A DNA stretch of 64,000 bases, taken from positions 38,364-102,363 of the forward strand of contig CAYWYS010000007.1 of assembly GCA_964462675.1 (NCBI GenBank). Reading direction: 5' to 3'. Source of the DNA: XN24 sp964462675 (GTDB lineage: Bacteria; Pseudomonadota; Gammaproteobacteria; Steroidobacterales; XN24). The notes under the pieces were generated by a model. That model worked only from the letters and a program-made list of their open reading frames with translations, searched no databases and was not told the DNA's origin. A program made the translations under genes and the position numbers. Below are positions 26,486 to 35,600 of this stretch, in pieces. Positions within the stretch are counted from its first letter, which is position 1. Each line of letters opens with the position of its first letter.

Positions 26486-26673
26486 ACTATTGCACCAGGA
26501 GGCAGATCATGACATCGCGTTATCGCCGCAGTGGGTGGCTGCTGGCCACCGGGTCGCTGCTTGCCATCACCGGAGTCGGCAGTGTCGCCATCACGACGGC
26601 GCAGGAGCATGTCGACTCGCCGCATCGCCACGACGGACAGACGCATGAGCTGTTGATTTGCACCCAGAACTGA
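26482..26673 (+). pseudogene. Exported protein truncated by an IS21 remnant
   Basis: Overlaps the ATPase gene by 4 bases (ATGA). It encodes a signal-peptide-like start (RSGWLLATGSLLAITGVGSV, then AITTAQE) and only about 20 further residues before the frame runs into the left end of the IS21 relic at 26657 and stops. The last gene of the exporter operon was probably a periplasmic protein cut by the insertion. Confidence 0.5.
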
Positions 26674-26866
26674 CCCATCTGGGCTAAGGATTTGCATCCA
26701 ATTCTGATCCACGTGCTTACGCTGCATCTGCTCTTGGCGAGCAGGAGAACGAGGAGCGATCGACGTGGCATTATTGAGTGAAATTCGACGCTGGCAACTG
26801 CGTGACGGACTTCCAACCCGGATCAGTGCTCTGTGCAAATCCGGGTCAGTGTTCGGTGCAATTCAA
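26657..26866 (+). mobile_element. IS21-family element reduced to its two ends
   Basis: The left end has two related repeats: TTTGCACCCAGAACTGACCC (26657) and a GATTTGCATCCAATTCTGAT copy (~26689). The right end has two inverted copies (ATCAGTGCTCTGTGCAAAT and GGGTCAGTGTTCGGTGCAA). Multiple terminal repeats are typical of IS21. Between them only the first ~16 codons of istA remain (LLSEIRRWQLRDGLP from GTG 26765). Nothing of the catalytic domain or istB is left, so it cannot move itself. Confidence 0.65.
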
Positions 26867-27103
26867 CAGAAGGACACCCGGTCGTTTCCACGAGAACTTA
26901 TCCGGGCAGCCCGCCGCAAGATTCTGTATTTGCATGATGCAGCAGAACTCGCGGACCTCAAGGCGCCTCCAAGTAACAGGTTGAAGCTCTTACGTGGTAG
27001 ATGGCGAGGATACCATTCGATCCGGATTAACGATCAATGGCGAATCGTATTCAAATGGCGGCCGGGGCGGGCAGATGATGTATCGGTGGTTGATTACCAC
27101 TAG
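26765..27103 (+). CDS. higB: HigB-like toxin with IS21-derived N-terminus
   Basis: From about residue 33 the 112-residue frame matches HigB/RelE-fold toxins: FPRELIRAARRKILYLHDAA, LADLKAPPSNRLKLLRGRWRG, YHSIRINDQWRIVFKW and VSVVDYH, with the Arg and His expected for an mRNA interferase. The first ~32 residues do not belong to HigB: they are the istA start plus the right end of the IS21 relic, which replaced the normal short N-terminus. The chimera may be made from the istA GTG, but activity is doubtful. The higA antitoxin gene follows after 13 bases. Confidence 0.65.
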   Translation: MALLSEIRRWQLRDGLPTRISALCKSGSVFGAIQQKDTRSFPRELIRAARRKILYLHDAAELADLKAPPSNRLKLLRGRWRGYHSIRINDQWRIVFKWRPGRADDVSVVDYH

Positions 27104-27116
27104 AGGTTGATTCGAC

Positions 27117-27392
27117 ATGAGAAATCCGGAGCACAAGCACCCAGCCAGCCCATTTCATCCTGGGGAGATTCTGCTTGAAGAATTTCTCGAGCCGGCGGGA
27201 ATCTCGCAAGCCGCTTTCGCCCGCACCATTGGCTGGACCAAGGCCCGACTGTACGAGTTGATCAAGGGGAAGCGTGGTATCACTGCAGACGCTGCTCTCG
27301 ACCTGGCCGAAGTGCTCCAGACCTCGCCGCGGTTATGGATGAATCTGCAGACGACTTACGATCTGTCTGAGGCTGAGAAGCGTCGGGGGTAA
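27117..27392 (+). CDS. higA: HigA antitoxin, XRE family
   Basis: A 91-residue protein with the HigA pattern HPGEILLEEFLEPAGISQAA, the helix-turn-helix SQAAFARTIGWTKARLYELI, KGKRGITADAALDLAEVLQT and SPRLWMNLQTTYDLSEAEK. It would neutralise HigB and repress the operon. Its original promoter probably lay upstream of higB, where the IS21 relic now sits, so its regulation has changed. The sequence looks intact. Confidence 0.88.
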   Translation: MRNPEHKHPASPFHPGEILLEEFLEPAGISQAAFARTIGWTKARLYELIKGKRGITADAALDLAEVLQTSPRLWMNLQTTYDLSEAEKRRG

Positions 27393-27497
27393 CGCGGCCT
27401 GATAGCCGATCCAGTACGATTATGCTTTCGGAGTATCCGCGGTGGCCGGGGGAAGACGAGTACCGGCACCTCTGCGAGGCAACGGTCTGTCGCCTGC

Positions 27498-27516
27498 GGC
27501 TCGAGGGCGAACCTGG
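27498..27516. repeat. Dispersed repeat core, copy 1
   Basis: GGCTCGAGGGCGAACCTGG, identical at 45868 and 47205. Here only the core is shared. It lies between higA and the convergent Fic gene; 27393-27624 holds no gene I can support. Confidence 0.55.
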
Positions 27517-27624
27517 GCCGAGTTCGGTCCGAGAGCGTCCGAGCATTGCCCGAACGGGTCGAAAGTGGGCAGCCGACGTCCTCCAATGGCCCGGCTGATC
27601 GAGGCAAATTTGGCATGCCAGTCA

Positions 27625-29175
27625 TCAACGCGGCGGTGGCACAGGTTCCCCCTGCAAGCGCCGGTCGACGAGGCCAGCTAGATATTCAGCGAACGGACGA
27701 ATCTCCTGATCGACGCTCGCGCTTTCGAGAGCAGCCATGTAGTTGGCCCGGTCGTCAACCGGGATCACTGTCCACGGATAACCACCCGAGGCGAGCATCA
27801 GGTTCATCAGGAACCGTCCCATGCGCCCGTTGCCATCCATGTATGGGTGAATGAACACGAATACAAAATGGCCGAGCACCGCGCGGACGCTCGCCTCAGG
27901 TTCATTCTTGATCAGCTCGAACAGTGTCGGCATGCAGTCACGTACAGCCTCCCGCTTGGGCGGCGTATGCTGCGATCCTTTTATATAGACCTGGTCGTTG
28001 CGATAGCCTGCAAGATCGGCGGGCCTGACGATGCCAGCCGTCACACTGGGGGCGAACAACTGCTGGTACCAGTTGGAGTGGTCGTCGTGTGCGACCTCGC
28101 CAGCATTTTCGCCGTGCAGGACCCGCTCAACGCTTTTATTCACCGCCTGGAAAGCGAGGGAGTAGCCTCTGGCCGCCAAGGCGTTGCGCTTTTCACGATC
28201 GTCATCGTCGTGGTCTGGATCCCAGTCGCCGGCTCTCACACGGTTAATCAGCTCTGGTGTGACCCGATAGTTCTCTATCGACAGCGAGTGATAAGCGTCC
28301 TGCGTGTAAATACCGTCAACGTTGCCAAGATACGCGCGTACGTCTTCCGGGATACCGGGGGCTTGCGGAAAGACCTCGATTACCGTGGGTCGCATTGCCG
28401 CCCACACGAGCCGGACGCGGTTCGCATACGGTGATGGCTCCCGGCTAGGCAGGGTCAGCCCGGGCTTTTCTTCGAACGGGTCAGACTCAGTCACTTGGTA
28501 TCCTGCGGCGCGCATCGAGGAGAGAATTTGATCAGCGATTCGAGCTTGCCCGATGTTGCGGAAGGCGCCGGCTAGCCTGCCGGCCACCTTGCTTTTCCCT
28601 CCTTCCAGGAGGATAGACAGTACTTCCGAAGCATCGGAAACCATAGACAATGCAACTCGCGCGTCCGTTGGACTCTGCCGGAAGATCTGGGGAGACGATT
28701 CGACAAGTGCTGCTGGGAGCGAGAAAACGCGGATCCCCTCTTTCTTCTCGGCCCGCGCAGGACCGGGTAGCGCGGCCCGGACTTCGAGTATTGAAGTGCC
28801 ATGGGATAGCGAAACAGGTTTGTTACCCGCTTTCCTGGCTCGAACAAGGAGTTGTTTGGGGATGGTCCGGACGCCTCCATGCAGCAACAGTGATTCCTCG
28901 GGAGAGAGGCTCCACTCGGTACCGAAGCGGGATTCCAGGTAAGCGGCGCAAAAGTCCCAGAACAAGGTGTACCAGGTGGACGTGTCTCCAGGCTGGTCAT
29001 TGGGGTCGGACGGGATGTACCAGCCCTTCATGACCTCTTGCAGGTAACCTTCTTTAACTAGCCGCTCTCTGTGCGTTCGCGTGAGATCGCCTGACCGCAC
29101 GGCCACAAATCCGCTCGCCTGCAGGGCGCGCAGTACCTCCAGTGAACCGGCAAGCTTTTCTTGTGGCTTAGCCAT
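27625..29175 (-). CDS. Fic-domain protein with N-terminal winged-helix/AbiEi-like region
   Basis: A 516-residue protein. The N-terminus (SGFVAVRSGDLTRTHRERLV, KEGYLQEVMKGWYIP) resembles AbiEi-like winged helices. A middle region holds SLSIEN (297-302), which fits the inhibitory motif [S/T]xxxE[G/N] of self-restrained Fic enzymes. The catalytic loop HPYMDGNGRMGRF (443-455) is complete. It should AMPylate or otherwise nucleotidylate a protein once inhibition is relieved. ATG 29175 is preferred to TTG 29178. Repeated elements 95-135 bp upstream may be its operator. Confidence 0.88.
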   Translation of the reverse strand: MAKPQEKLAGSLEVLRALQASGFVAVRSGDLTRTHRERLVKEGYLQEVMKGWYIPSDPNDQPGDTSTWYTLFWDFCAAYLESRFGTEWSLSPEESLLLHGGVRTIPKQLLVRARKAGNKPVSLSHGTSILEVRAALPGPARAEKKEGIRVFSLPAALVESSPQIFRQSPTDARVALSMVSDASEVLSILLEGGKSKVAGRLAGAFRNIGQARIADQILSSMRAAGYQVTESDPFEEKPGLTLPSREPSPYANRVRLVWAAMRPTVIEVFPQAPGIPEDVRAYLGNVDGIYTQDAYHSLSIENYRVTPELINRVRAGDWDPDHDDDDREKRNALAARGYSLAFQAVNKSVERVLHGENAGEVAHDDHSNWYQQLFAPSVTAGIVRPADLAGYRNDQVYIKGSQHTPPKREAVRDCMPTLFELIKNEPEASVRAVLGHFVFVFIHPYMDGNGRMGRFLMNLMLASGGYPWTVIPVDDRANYMAALESASVDQEIRPFAEYLAGLVDRRLQGEPVPPPR

Positions 29176-29270
29176 CAATCTCAGACGTATTAGTAACGGC
29201 TAGTAAATTGGCGCTGGTGATGCCGTATCGGCCAACCGCCGCCGATCGGGACCCCGTCAAAGTCCTCGCT

Positions 29271-29332
29271 TGTTTTTAGGTTTTTCAGCGTACCTGTTTT
29301 TAGGTTTTCATGTCTACCCATAATTAGGGTTT
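29271..29332 (-). promoter_or_regulatory. Direct repeats upstream of the Fic gene
   Basis: TGTTTTTAGGTTTT occurs at 29271-29284 and 29295-29308, with starts 24 bp apart, and a weaker TAATTAGGGTTT at 29321-29332. In the Fic direction they read AAAACCTAAAAACA. The tract is AT-rich in GC-rich surroundings. Binding by the Fic protein's own N-terminal winged helix is a reasonable guess. Confidence 0.45.
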
Positions 29333-29336
29333 CGAG

Positions 29337-29530
29337 TCATTTATCGGTTAACCAGGGGACTGTGGATCCCTTAGGGGTGTCACTGCCCACCCGGATATCC
29401 CCCGCGATGGGCCGAAAGTTGTCATCGGAGTCCGTATCGACCCGGGACGAGACCGTCCCGTTGATGTGCCAGCTCACGGCGTTGGGACGCAGCGAGTAAA
29501 AGCCGATCGCAACCCCGCTGGTGGAGCACG
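29337..29530 (-). pseudogene. Deleted duplicate of the outer-membrane protein gene at 48680
   Basis: The frame SGVAIGFYSLRPNAVSWHIN and GTVSSRVDTDSDDNFRPIAG is nearly identical to residues ~40-80 of the intact protein at 48680-49198. The signal peptide is replaced by unrelated sequence at about 29530, and the C-terminal half is missing: the frame jumps to GGATCCCTTAGGG (29361), which in the intact locus lies just after the stop codon (48654-48666). It is therefore a copy with an internal deletion that was cut again by the efflux cassette. Confidence 0.65.
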
Positions 29531-29568
29531 GAATTGTCAAGCCGGTGCCGCCGCCGACCCGCGAAGCA

Positions 29569-29584
29569 TACATCAGCGAATGTA
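29569..29584. promoter_or_regulatory. TetR operator candidate before the tetR gene
   Basis: TACATCAGCGAATGTA is a TACAT-N6-ATGTA palindrome 59 bp before the tetR start. A closely similar TACA-N8-TGTA site lies before the efflux operon at 37066. Confidence 0.55.
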
Positions 29585-29642
29585 AAATCCCCGTCTTCGT
29601 GTAGAATGCCTGTAGATCAGTGATTCAGGGAGATCGTGCTGC

Positions 29643-30272
29643 ATGGTCCGAAAGACCAAAGCCGAGGCTGCCGCCACCCGCGAGGCCCTGCTCGATGCCG
29701 CAGAGGCGGTGTTTCTGGAGAAGGGCGTGGCCCGCACCTCGCTGGAACAGATCGCGCGCCATGCCGGCATGACACGAGGCGCCGTCTACTGGCACTTCCG
29801 CAACAAGACCGACCTTTTCCAGGCCATGCTGCAGCGGGTCCGCATGCCGTTCCGGGAGCTTGTGGAGGAGATCGGCGACCCGGCGCTCGCCGAACGCCCC
29901 CTGGAGACGATTCGGCTGGCCATCGGGAAGGGCTTCGAGCGCCTTGAGCAGCCGCACTGTCGCCGCGTGCATGCCATCCTGATCCACCACTGCGAGGTGT
30001 TCGGCGACGTCGACCCGCTGGCCATGCAGAACGAGATGGCCGAGGAGGCCCGCGGCGCCCTGTGCGACTACCTGCGGTGTGCCGCCCGGCTGGGCCAGCT
30101 GCGCGAGGACCTCTCACCGGAGGTGGCCGCCCAGCTGCTGCAATCCATGCTGGGAGGCCTGTTCCACGACTGGCTGCGCAACCACGAGCAGTTCTCCATC
30201 GTCGAACAGGGCAGGGTGCTGGTGGAGACCCAGCTCAGGCTCTGCGCCCCACCGCGTGCTGCCGGGGCGTGA
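29643..30272 (+). CDS. TetR/AcrR-family repressor of the RND efflux cassette
   Basis: A 209-residue regulator. The N-terminal helix-turn-helix (TREALLDAAEAVFLEKGVAR, TSLEQIARHAGMTRGAVYWH, FRNKTDLFQAML) is the canonical AcrR/TtgR form. The C-terminal ligand-binding part has HAILIHHCEVFGDVDPLAMQ and LSPEVAAQLLQSMLGGLFHD. Efflux genes of the same cassette lie on the opposite strand, and a common palindrome precedes both units, so it probably represses the pump until a toxic compound binds. Confidence 0.88.
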   Translation: MVRKTKAEAAATREALLDAAEAVFLEKGVARTSLEQIARHAGMTRGAVYWHFRNKTDLFQAMLQRVRMPFRELVEEIGDPALAERPLETIRLAIGKGFERLEQPHCRRVHAILIHHCEVFGDVDPLAMQNEMAEEARGALCDYLRCAARLGQLREDLSPEVAAQLLQSMLGGLFHDWLRNHEQFSIVEQGRVLVETQLRLCAPPRAAGA

Positions 30273-30274
30273 CA

Positions 30275-30304
30275 CGCGGCGCCGTGGCCAACCTTGGCGC
30301 CGCG
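30275..30304. terminator. Bidirectional hairpin between tetR and the hydratase gene
   Basis: CGCGGCGCC and GGCGCCGCG form a perfect 9-bp stem around a 12-base loop between two convergent genes. T-runs are lacking. Confidence 0.4.
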
Positions 30305-30313
30305 CCCTCGTCC

Positions 30314-31069
30314 TCAGTGCCCGCGCCGACTGGCGAAAAAGGCGTCGATGGCGCCCTGCGCCTCGGGGGAACGGCAGCGCGCCAGCAGCACCTGCTCCTC
30401 CCGGTCCAGCGCGCGGCCGATCGCCTCGGCCTGCCCCTCGCGCATCAGCGCTTTGGTGGCCCGCAGCGCATCTTGCGGCTTGGCCAGCAGCCGAGCCGCG
30501 CAATCGTAGGCACGCTCCAGCGCCCGGCCATCCGGCGCGGTATCGGACAGCAAGCCCATCTCACGGGCATCCGATGCGGAAAAGGCCCGGCCCAGCAGCA
30601 GCATCTGCGCCGCCGCCTTGTGACCCGCCAGCCGCGGCAGCAGCCAGGTGGTGCCTCCCAGCGGGCTCAACGCGAAGTGGGTGAAGGGCAGCTGGAAGCG
30701 GGTGGTTTTGCCCGCAAAGGCAAAATCGCAGTGCAGCAGCATCGAGATGCCGAGCCCCAGGGCGATGCCCTCCGCCGCGGCGATTGCGGGCTTGGGAAAG
30801 GCATGCAGGCGACGCAGGAAGGTGATGGCCGGGACGCTGTCGGCCTGGGCCAGTGCCTGGTAGTTGGCCAGATCGTTGCCCGCCGTGAAGCAGTTCTCAG
30901 TGCCGGTGATGATCAGCACCTTGACGTCATCGTCGGCCTCGGCCGCAGCGATCCCCGTGATCATCTGAACATAGCTCGTCTCGTCGAGGATGTTGCGCCG
31001 CTCCGGGCAGCTCATCTTCAGCACGTGGATGCCGTCCTCGCGCCGGGTGGAGGTGATTCGGGTCGTCAT
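30314..31069 (-). CDS. Enoyl-CoA hydratase/isomerase family protein
   Basis: A 251-residue crotonase-fold protein: VLKMSCPERRNILDETSYVQ, VKVLIITGTENCFTAGNDLA (first oxyanion-hole strand), KPAIAAAEGIALGLGISMLL (second oxyanion-hole Gly), FALSPLGGTTWLLPRLAG and AREMGLLSD. The usual catalytic Glu pair is not clear: Leu-Gly-Gly-Thr replaces part of the E-x-G-L-P-P region, which suggests an isomerase-like member. It lies between the TetR gene and the pump operon on the pump strand, 121 bases downstream of the channel gene, and may modify or degrade a pump substrate. Confidence 0.82.
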   Translation of the reverse strand: MTTRITSTRREDGIHVLKMSCPERRNILDETSYVQMITGIAAAEADDDVKVLIITGTENCFTAGNDLANYQALAQADSVPAITFLRRLHAFPKPAIAAAEGIALGLGISMLLHCDFAFAGKTTRFQLPFTHFALSPLGGTTWLLPRLAGHKAAAQMLLLGRAFSASDAREMGLLSDTAPDGRALERAYDCAARLLAKPQDALRATKALMREGQAEAIGRALDREEQVLLARCRSPEAQGAIDAFFASRRGH

Positions 31070-31190
31070 GACAGTCTCTCCATTGTGATCCAGCAGCCTG
31101 ATCCCATCGCCAGGCCGTCTATTGCCCTGTCAGCAGGGTAGTCATCGAGGGCGTGACGCGCCCGTGGATGACGTGACCGGCCCTCCGGGC

Positions 31191-32606
31191 TCAGCCGTCA
31201 ACCTGCCAGCCGCCGCCCAGCGCCTTGAACAGGGTGGCGGTGGCGGTCAGGCGATCGCGCATCGCCTCGGAGAGCACAAGCTCCGCGGCCAGCAGCGCCC
31301 GCTGGGCGTCGAGGAGCTCGATGAAGCCGACGAAGCCCTCCCGGTAGCGCATCTCGGCAAGCTCCAGGGTGCGCTCGAAGGCCGCCACCTGGCGGCGGAT
31401 CGCCTCCACCCGCTCCCCGCTCGCCTCGTAGCTGATCAGGGCGTTGCGCACCTCGTTGAAGGCCTGGGCCACGGTGGCGCGGTACTGCACCTCCGCCTGC
31501 TCGGCCAGGGCCTCGGCGGTATCGATGCGGGAGCGCGAGCGGCCGAAGTCGAACAGCGGCCCCATCACCGTGGCGGCGAGCCCCCAGGCCTGGGCATCGG
31601 TCCCGAACAGGTCACCGGCATCGCTCGCCGCCGTACCCAGCAGCCCGCCCAGGTTGAGGCGCGGCAGGCGGCTCGCCTCGGCCACCCCGATGCCGGCGTT
31701 GGCGGCGATCAGCCCCGCCTCGGCGGAGCGTATGTCCGGGCGGCGGGCCAGCAGCTCCGAGGGCAGCACCGCCGGCACGCCGTCGGGCAGCGCAATCGCC
31801 TCCAGCTCGGTGTCGCCATAGTCCAGTTCGTCCATCAGCTCGGCGGGGCTCATGCCCGCCAGCAGCGCCAGGGCGCCCTCCAGCACCCGCACCCGCTCGC
31901 GCTGGGCGGGCAGCTGGGCCAGGGTCGACTCCAGCTCCGACTGCGCCTGGCGAAGCGCCAGCTCGTCGCTCTGGCCGACATCGAAGCGCAGCTGCTCCAG
32001 GCGGTAAGTCTCCTGGCGGGATGCCACGGTGGCCTGGGTAATGTGCAGCTGGCGCTCGGCGCTGCGCAGGTCGAAGTAGGTGGCCACCACGTCGGCGATG
32101 ACGTTGAGGCGCACCGCATCGTGGGCGAAGACGCTCTGCTCGAGCAGCGCCTCGGCCGCCTCCCGCTCCCGGCCCAGCCGTCCCCAGAGGTCCAGCTCGT
32201 AGCTGAGGACCCCCGTCACGGAGAAAACGTTGCCGGTGGAGGCGGGAGCCCCGAAGGCGAAGATCGCCCCCGGGGTGCGCTCCCGGGCCGCCTCCGCCTG
32301 GACGCTCACCGAGGGCATCTGTTCGGCGCGGGCCAGCCCGAGCCGCGCGCGGGCCTCCTGGATCCGCGTCAGCTGCAGGCGCAGTTCGAGATTGTCATCC
32401 ACGGCCCTCGCCACCAGAGTATCCAGGTGCGGATCCTCGAACTGGCGCCACCACTGCACCCAGTCGGCGCGCGCCTCGGCGGAGAGCAGCACGTGCTCGG
32501 GCCACTGCTCGGGCAGGTCCAGCGCGGGAGCCCGATAGTCGGGCCCCACGGCACAGCCGGCCGTCAGGGCGGTGGAGAACAGCAGGACAGCCAATGCCTT
32601 ACGCAT
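31191..32606 (-). CDS. OprM/NodT-family outer-membrane efflux channel
   Basis: A 471-residue lipoprotein (Cys18 in LTAGCAVGPDYRAP) with two outer-membrane efflux protein repeats: LVARAVDDNLELRLQLTRIQ, SYELDLWGRL and LLARRPDIRSAEAGLIAANA, then GPLFDFGRSRSRIDTAEALA and YREGFVGFIELLDAQRALLA. These are hallmarks of OprM/NodT channels. It overlaps the RND gene by 8 bases and completes the tripartite pump. Confidence 0.9.
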   Translation of the reverse strand: MRKALAVLLFSTALTAGCAVGPDYRAPALDLPEQWPEHVLLSAEARADWVQWWRQFEDPHLDTLVARAVDDNLELRLQLTRIQEARARLGLARAEQMPSVSVQAEAARERTPGAIFAFGAPASTGNVFSVTGVLSYELDLWGRLGREREAAEALLEQSVFAHDAVRLNVIADVVATYFDLRSAERQLHITQATVASRQETYRLEQLRFDVGQSDELALRQAQSELESTLAQLPAQRERVRVLEGALALLAGMSPAELMDELDYGDTELEAIALPDGVPAVLPSELLARRPDIRSAEAGLIAANAGIGVAEASRLPRLNLGGLLGTAASDAGDLFGTDAQAWGLAATVMGPLFDFGRSRSRIDTAEALAEQAEVQYRATVAQAFNEVRNALISYEASGERVEAIRRQVAAFERTLELAEMRYREGFVGFIELLDAQRALLAAELVLSEAMRDRLTATATLFKALGGGWQVDG

Positions 32607-35600
32607 GGGGAAGCTCCTTGTCCAGGCGGCTGACCTTGCGCTCGCGGCGCCAGCTGGCCAGGTCCTCCGTCACCTTGTAGGCCAGCGGCACGAAGATCAG
32701 CGCCAGCGAGCTGGCCAGCAGCATGCCACCCACCACCACAGTGCCGATTTCCTGGCGGCTGTTGGCGCCGGCGCCAGTGGCAAAGACCAGTGGCAGGGTG
32801 CCGATGATGAAGGTCAGGGCCGTCATCAGGATGGCCCGGAAGCGCTGTCGTGCGGCGGCCAGAGCGGCCTCGCCGGAGCTTTTCCCCTCGCGGCGATTCT
32901 GGGCGGCGAACTCCACGATCAGGATGGCATTCTTGGCCGCCAGGCCGATCAGCACCAGCAGGCCCACCTGGAAGTAGATGTCGTTGGGGAAGCCTCGCAG
33001 CATGGTTGCCAGCGCCGCCCCCAACACCCCGAAGGGTACCGCCGTGGCCACCGCCAGCGGCAACGACCAGCGCTCGTACTGGGCGGCCAGGATCAGGAAC
33101 ACCATCAGCAGGCCCAGGCCGAAGGCCAAGCCCCCGGCGCCGGCGGCAGCGTCGAGCTGATAGGCCTCGCCGGTCCAGCCCAGCTCCGTGTTACTGCCCT
33201 CGAGCACCTCGGCGGCCACCTCCTCCATGGCCGCCTTGGCCTGGCCGGTGGTGAAGCCGGGTGCCGCATCGGCCAGGAACTTGGCAGCCGGGTAGACGTT
33301 GTAGCGGTTGAGGATATCCGTCCCGGACTCCCGGGTCAGGGTCACCACCGAGGAGAGCGGGATCATCTCGCCGCCCTGGGAGCGCACGAAGACCTTGTTG
33401 AGATCCTCGGGCTGGCTGCGGAACTCGCCCTCGGACTGCAGGTTCACCTGCCAGTTGCGCCCCGAGAGGGTGAAGTCGTTCACGTAGAGCGAGCCGAAGG
33501 TGCTCTGCATGGTGGCGAAGACCTCGTTGATGGGCACGCCCATGGCACGGGCCTTCTCCCGATCCAGCTTGGCGCGATAGCGCGGGATGGAGGTGTCCAG
33601 GGTGGTGCGGGCATTGCTCAGCTCGGGCCGCTCGTTGGCGGCGGCGGCGAGCCGGCCGGCCAACTCGGCGATCTCCTCGGTGGTGGCATCGCCGCGCACC
33701 TGCAGGTAGCCCTCCACGCCGCCAGTCAGCGAGAGCCCCTGGATGGGCGGTGGCGTGAAGGCGATCACCAGCGCCTCGGGAATGCCGCCGCCCATGCCCA
33801 TGATCCGGCCAGCCAGGGACTGCGCATCCTGGCCGGGGCCGGTCCGCTCGCTCCAGTCCGCGAGGTTGGCAAAGCCCACCCCGGCGAAGGTCCGCAGGGA
33901 ACCGGCGATGATGTCGAAGCCGGCAAAGGTGGTGAACTCGTCGATCTCGTCCATCTCCAGCAGCATCGCCGAGAGCTGATCACGCACCGCGGTGCTGCGA
34001 GGCAGCGCGGAGACCTGTGGCAGCTGGTAGACCACCAGCGCCACGCCCTGGTCCTCCTGGGGCACCAGCCCCGGTGGCAGGCGCGACAGGGTAAAGATCG
34101 TCATAGCGATGACGCCGACGAACAGCGCCACGCCGATCACCGCATGGCGCAGCAGCTTGTCCACCAGCCAGCTGAAGCCATCGGTGAACCGTTCGAAGCC
34201 GGCGTTGAACCACTGGAAGGGCTTGGCCACCCGGTGGGCCTGCTTGTCGAGCAGCAGGGCACACATGGCCGGGGTCAGGGTCAGGGCCACTACGCCGGAG
34301 ACCACCACGGAGACCGCGATGGTCACCGCGAACTGACGGTAGAGCTCACCGGTCAGGCCCCCCAGGAAGGTCACCGGCGCGAACACCGCCACCAGCACCA
34401 GGGTGGAGGAGATCACGGCACCGGCCACCTGCTTCATGGTCTCGATGGAGGCCTCGCGGGCCTTCATGTTCTGTTCGTTGATCAGCCGGTCGACGTTCTC
34501 CAGTACGATGATGGCGTTGTCCACCACGATGCCGATGGCCAGCACCAGGCCGAACAGCGTCAGCAGGTTGACCGAGAAGCCGAAGGCCAGCATCCCGGCG
34601 AAGGTGCCGATCAGCGACACCGGAATGGCCGCCACCGGGATCAGGGTGGCGCGCCAGTGCTGCACGAAGAGGAAGGTCACCGCCACCACCAGCGCCACGG
34701 CGATCAGCAGGGTGATTAACACCTCGCGGATGGAGATCTCGACGAACTCGGTGGTGTCGTAGGGCACCGTGTAGGCGACGTCATCCGGGAAGCGGGAGGA
34801 GAGATCCTCCAGCGCCTCGTGGACCGACTGGGCGGTCTCCAGGGCGTTGGCCCCGGGCTGCAGGTAGATGCCCATGGGGACGGCGTTCTGGCCGTTGTAG
34901 GTGGCCGAGAAGGCGTAGTTCCGGGAACCCAGCTCGGCGCGGGCCACATCCCCCAGACGCAGGGTACTGCCGTCCTGCTCGGCGCGCAGGATGATGGCCT
35001 CGAACTCCTCGGCATCGGCGAGCTGGCCACGGGTGGTCACCGAAAAGGTAAAGGCCTGGCCTTCCGGTGCGGGTTCGGCACCGAGGCTGCCGGCGGCGAA
35101 CTGGGCGTTCTGCTCGCGGATCGCCAAGGCCACGTCATTGGGGGTCAGGTCATGCTGGGCCAGCTTGTCGGGGCTGAGCCAGATACGCATGGAGTAGTCC
35201 TGGGCGCCGAACAGCGAGGCATCGCCCACCCCGGGAATGCGCACCAGCTCGTCGAGTACGTTCAGCAGCGCATAGTTGGACATGAACAGCACGTCGCGGC
35301 TGCCCTCCGGCGAGAACAGCACCGACACCATCAGGATGTTGGTGGAGCGGGCCTCGACGCGCACCCCCTGGTCGCGCACCTGCTGAGGCAGGCGCGCGGT
35401 GGCGGCCTGAACGCGGTTGTTGACGTTGATGGCGGCCTGGTCGGGGTCGGTGCCCATCGCAAAGGAGATGGTGATCTGCAGGCTGCCGGCGTCGGTGGAG
35501 GTCGACTCCATGTAGAGCATGCCGTCGACGCCGTTGATCTCCTGCTCCAGGGGCGCGGCCACCGCCTCGGCGATCACCGTGGAGCTGGCGCCGGGATAGG

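Noticed and set aside
32572..34719. 715-codon plus-strand frame opposite the RND pump
   Set aside because: Low-complexity Gly/His/Gln text typical of an antisense shadow.
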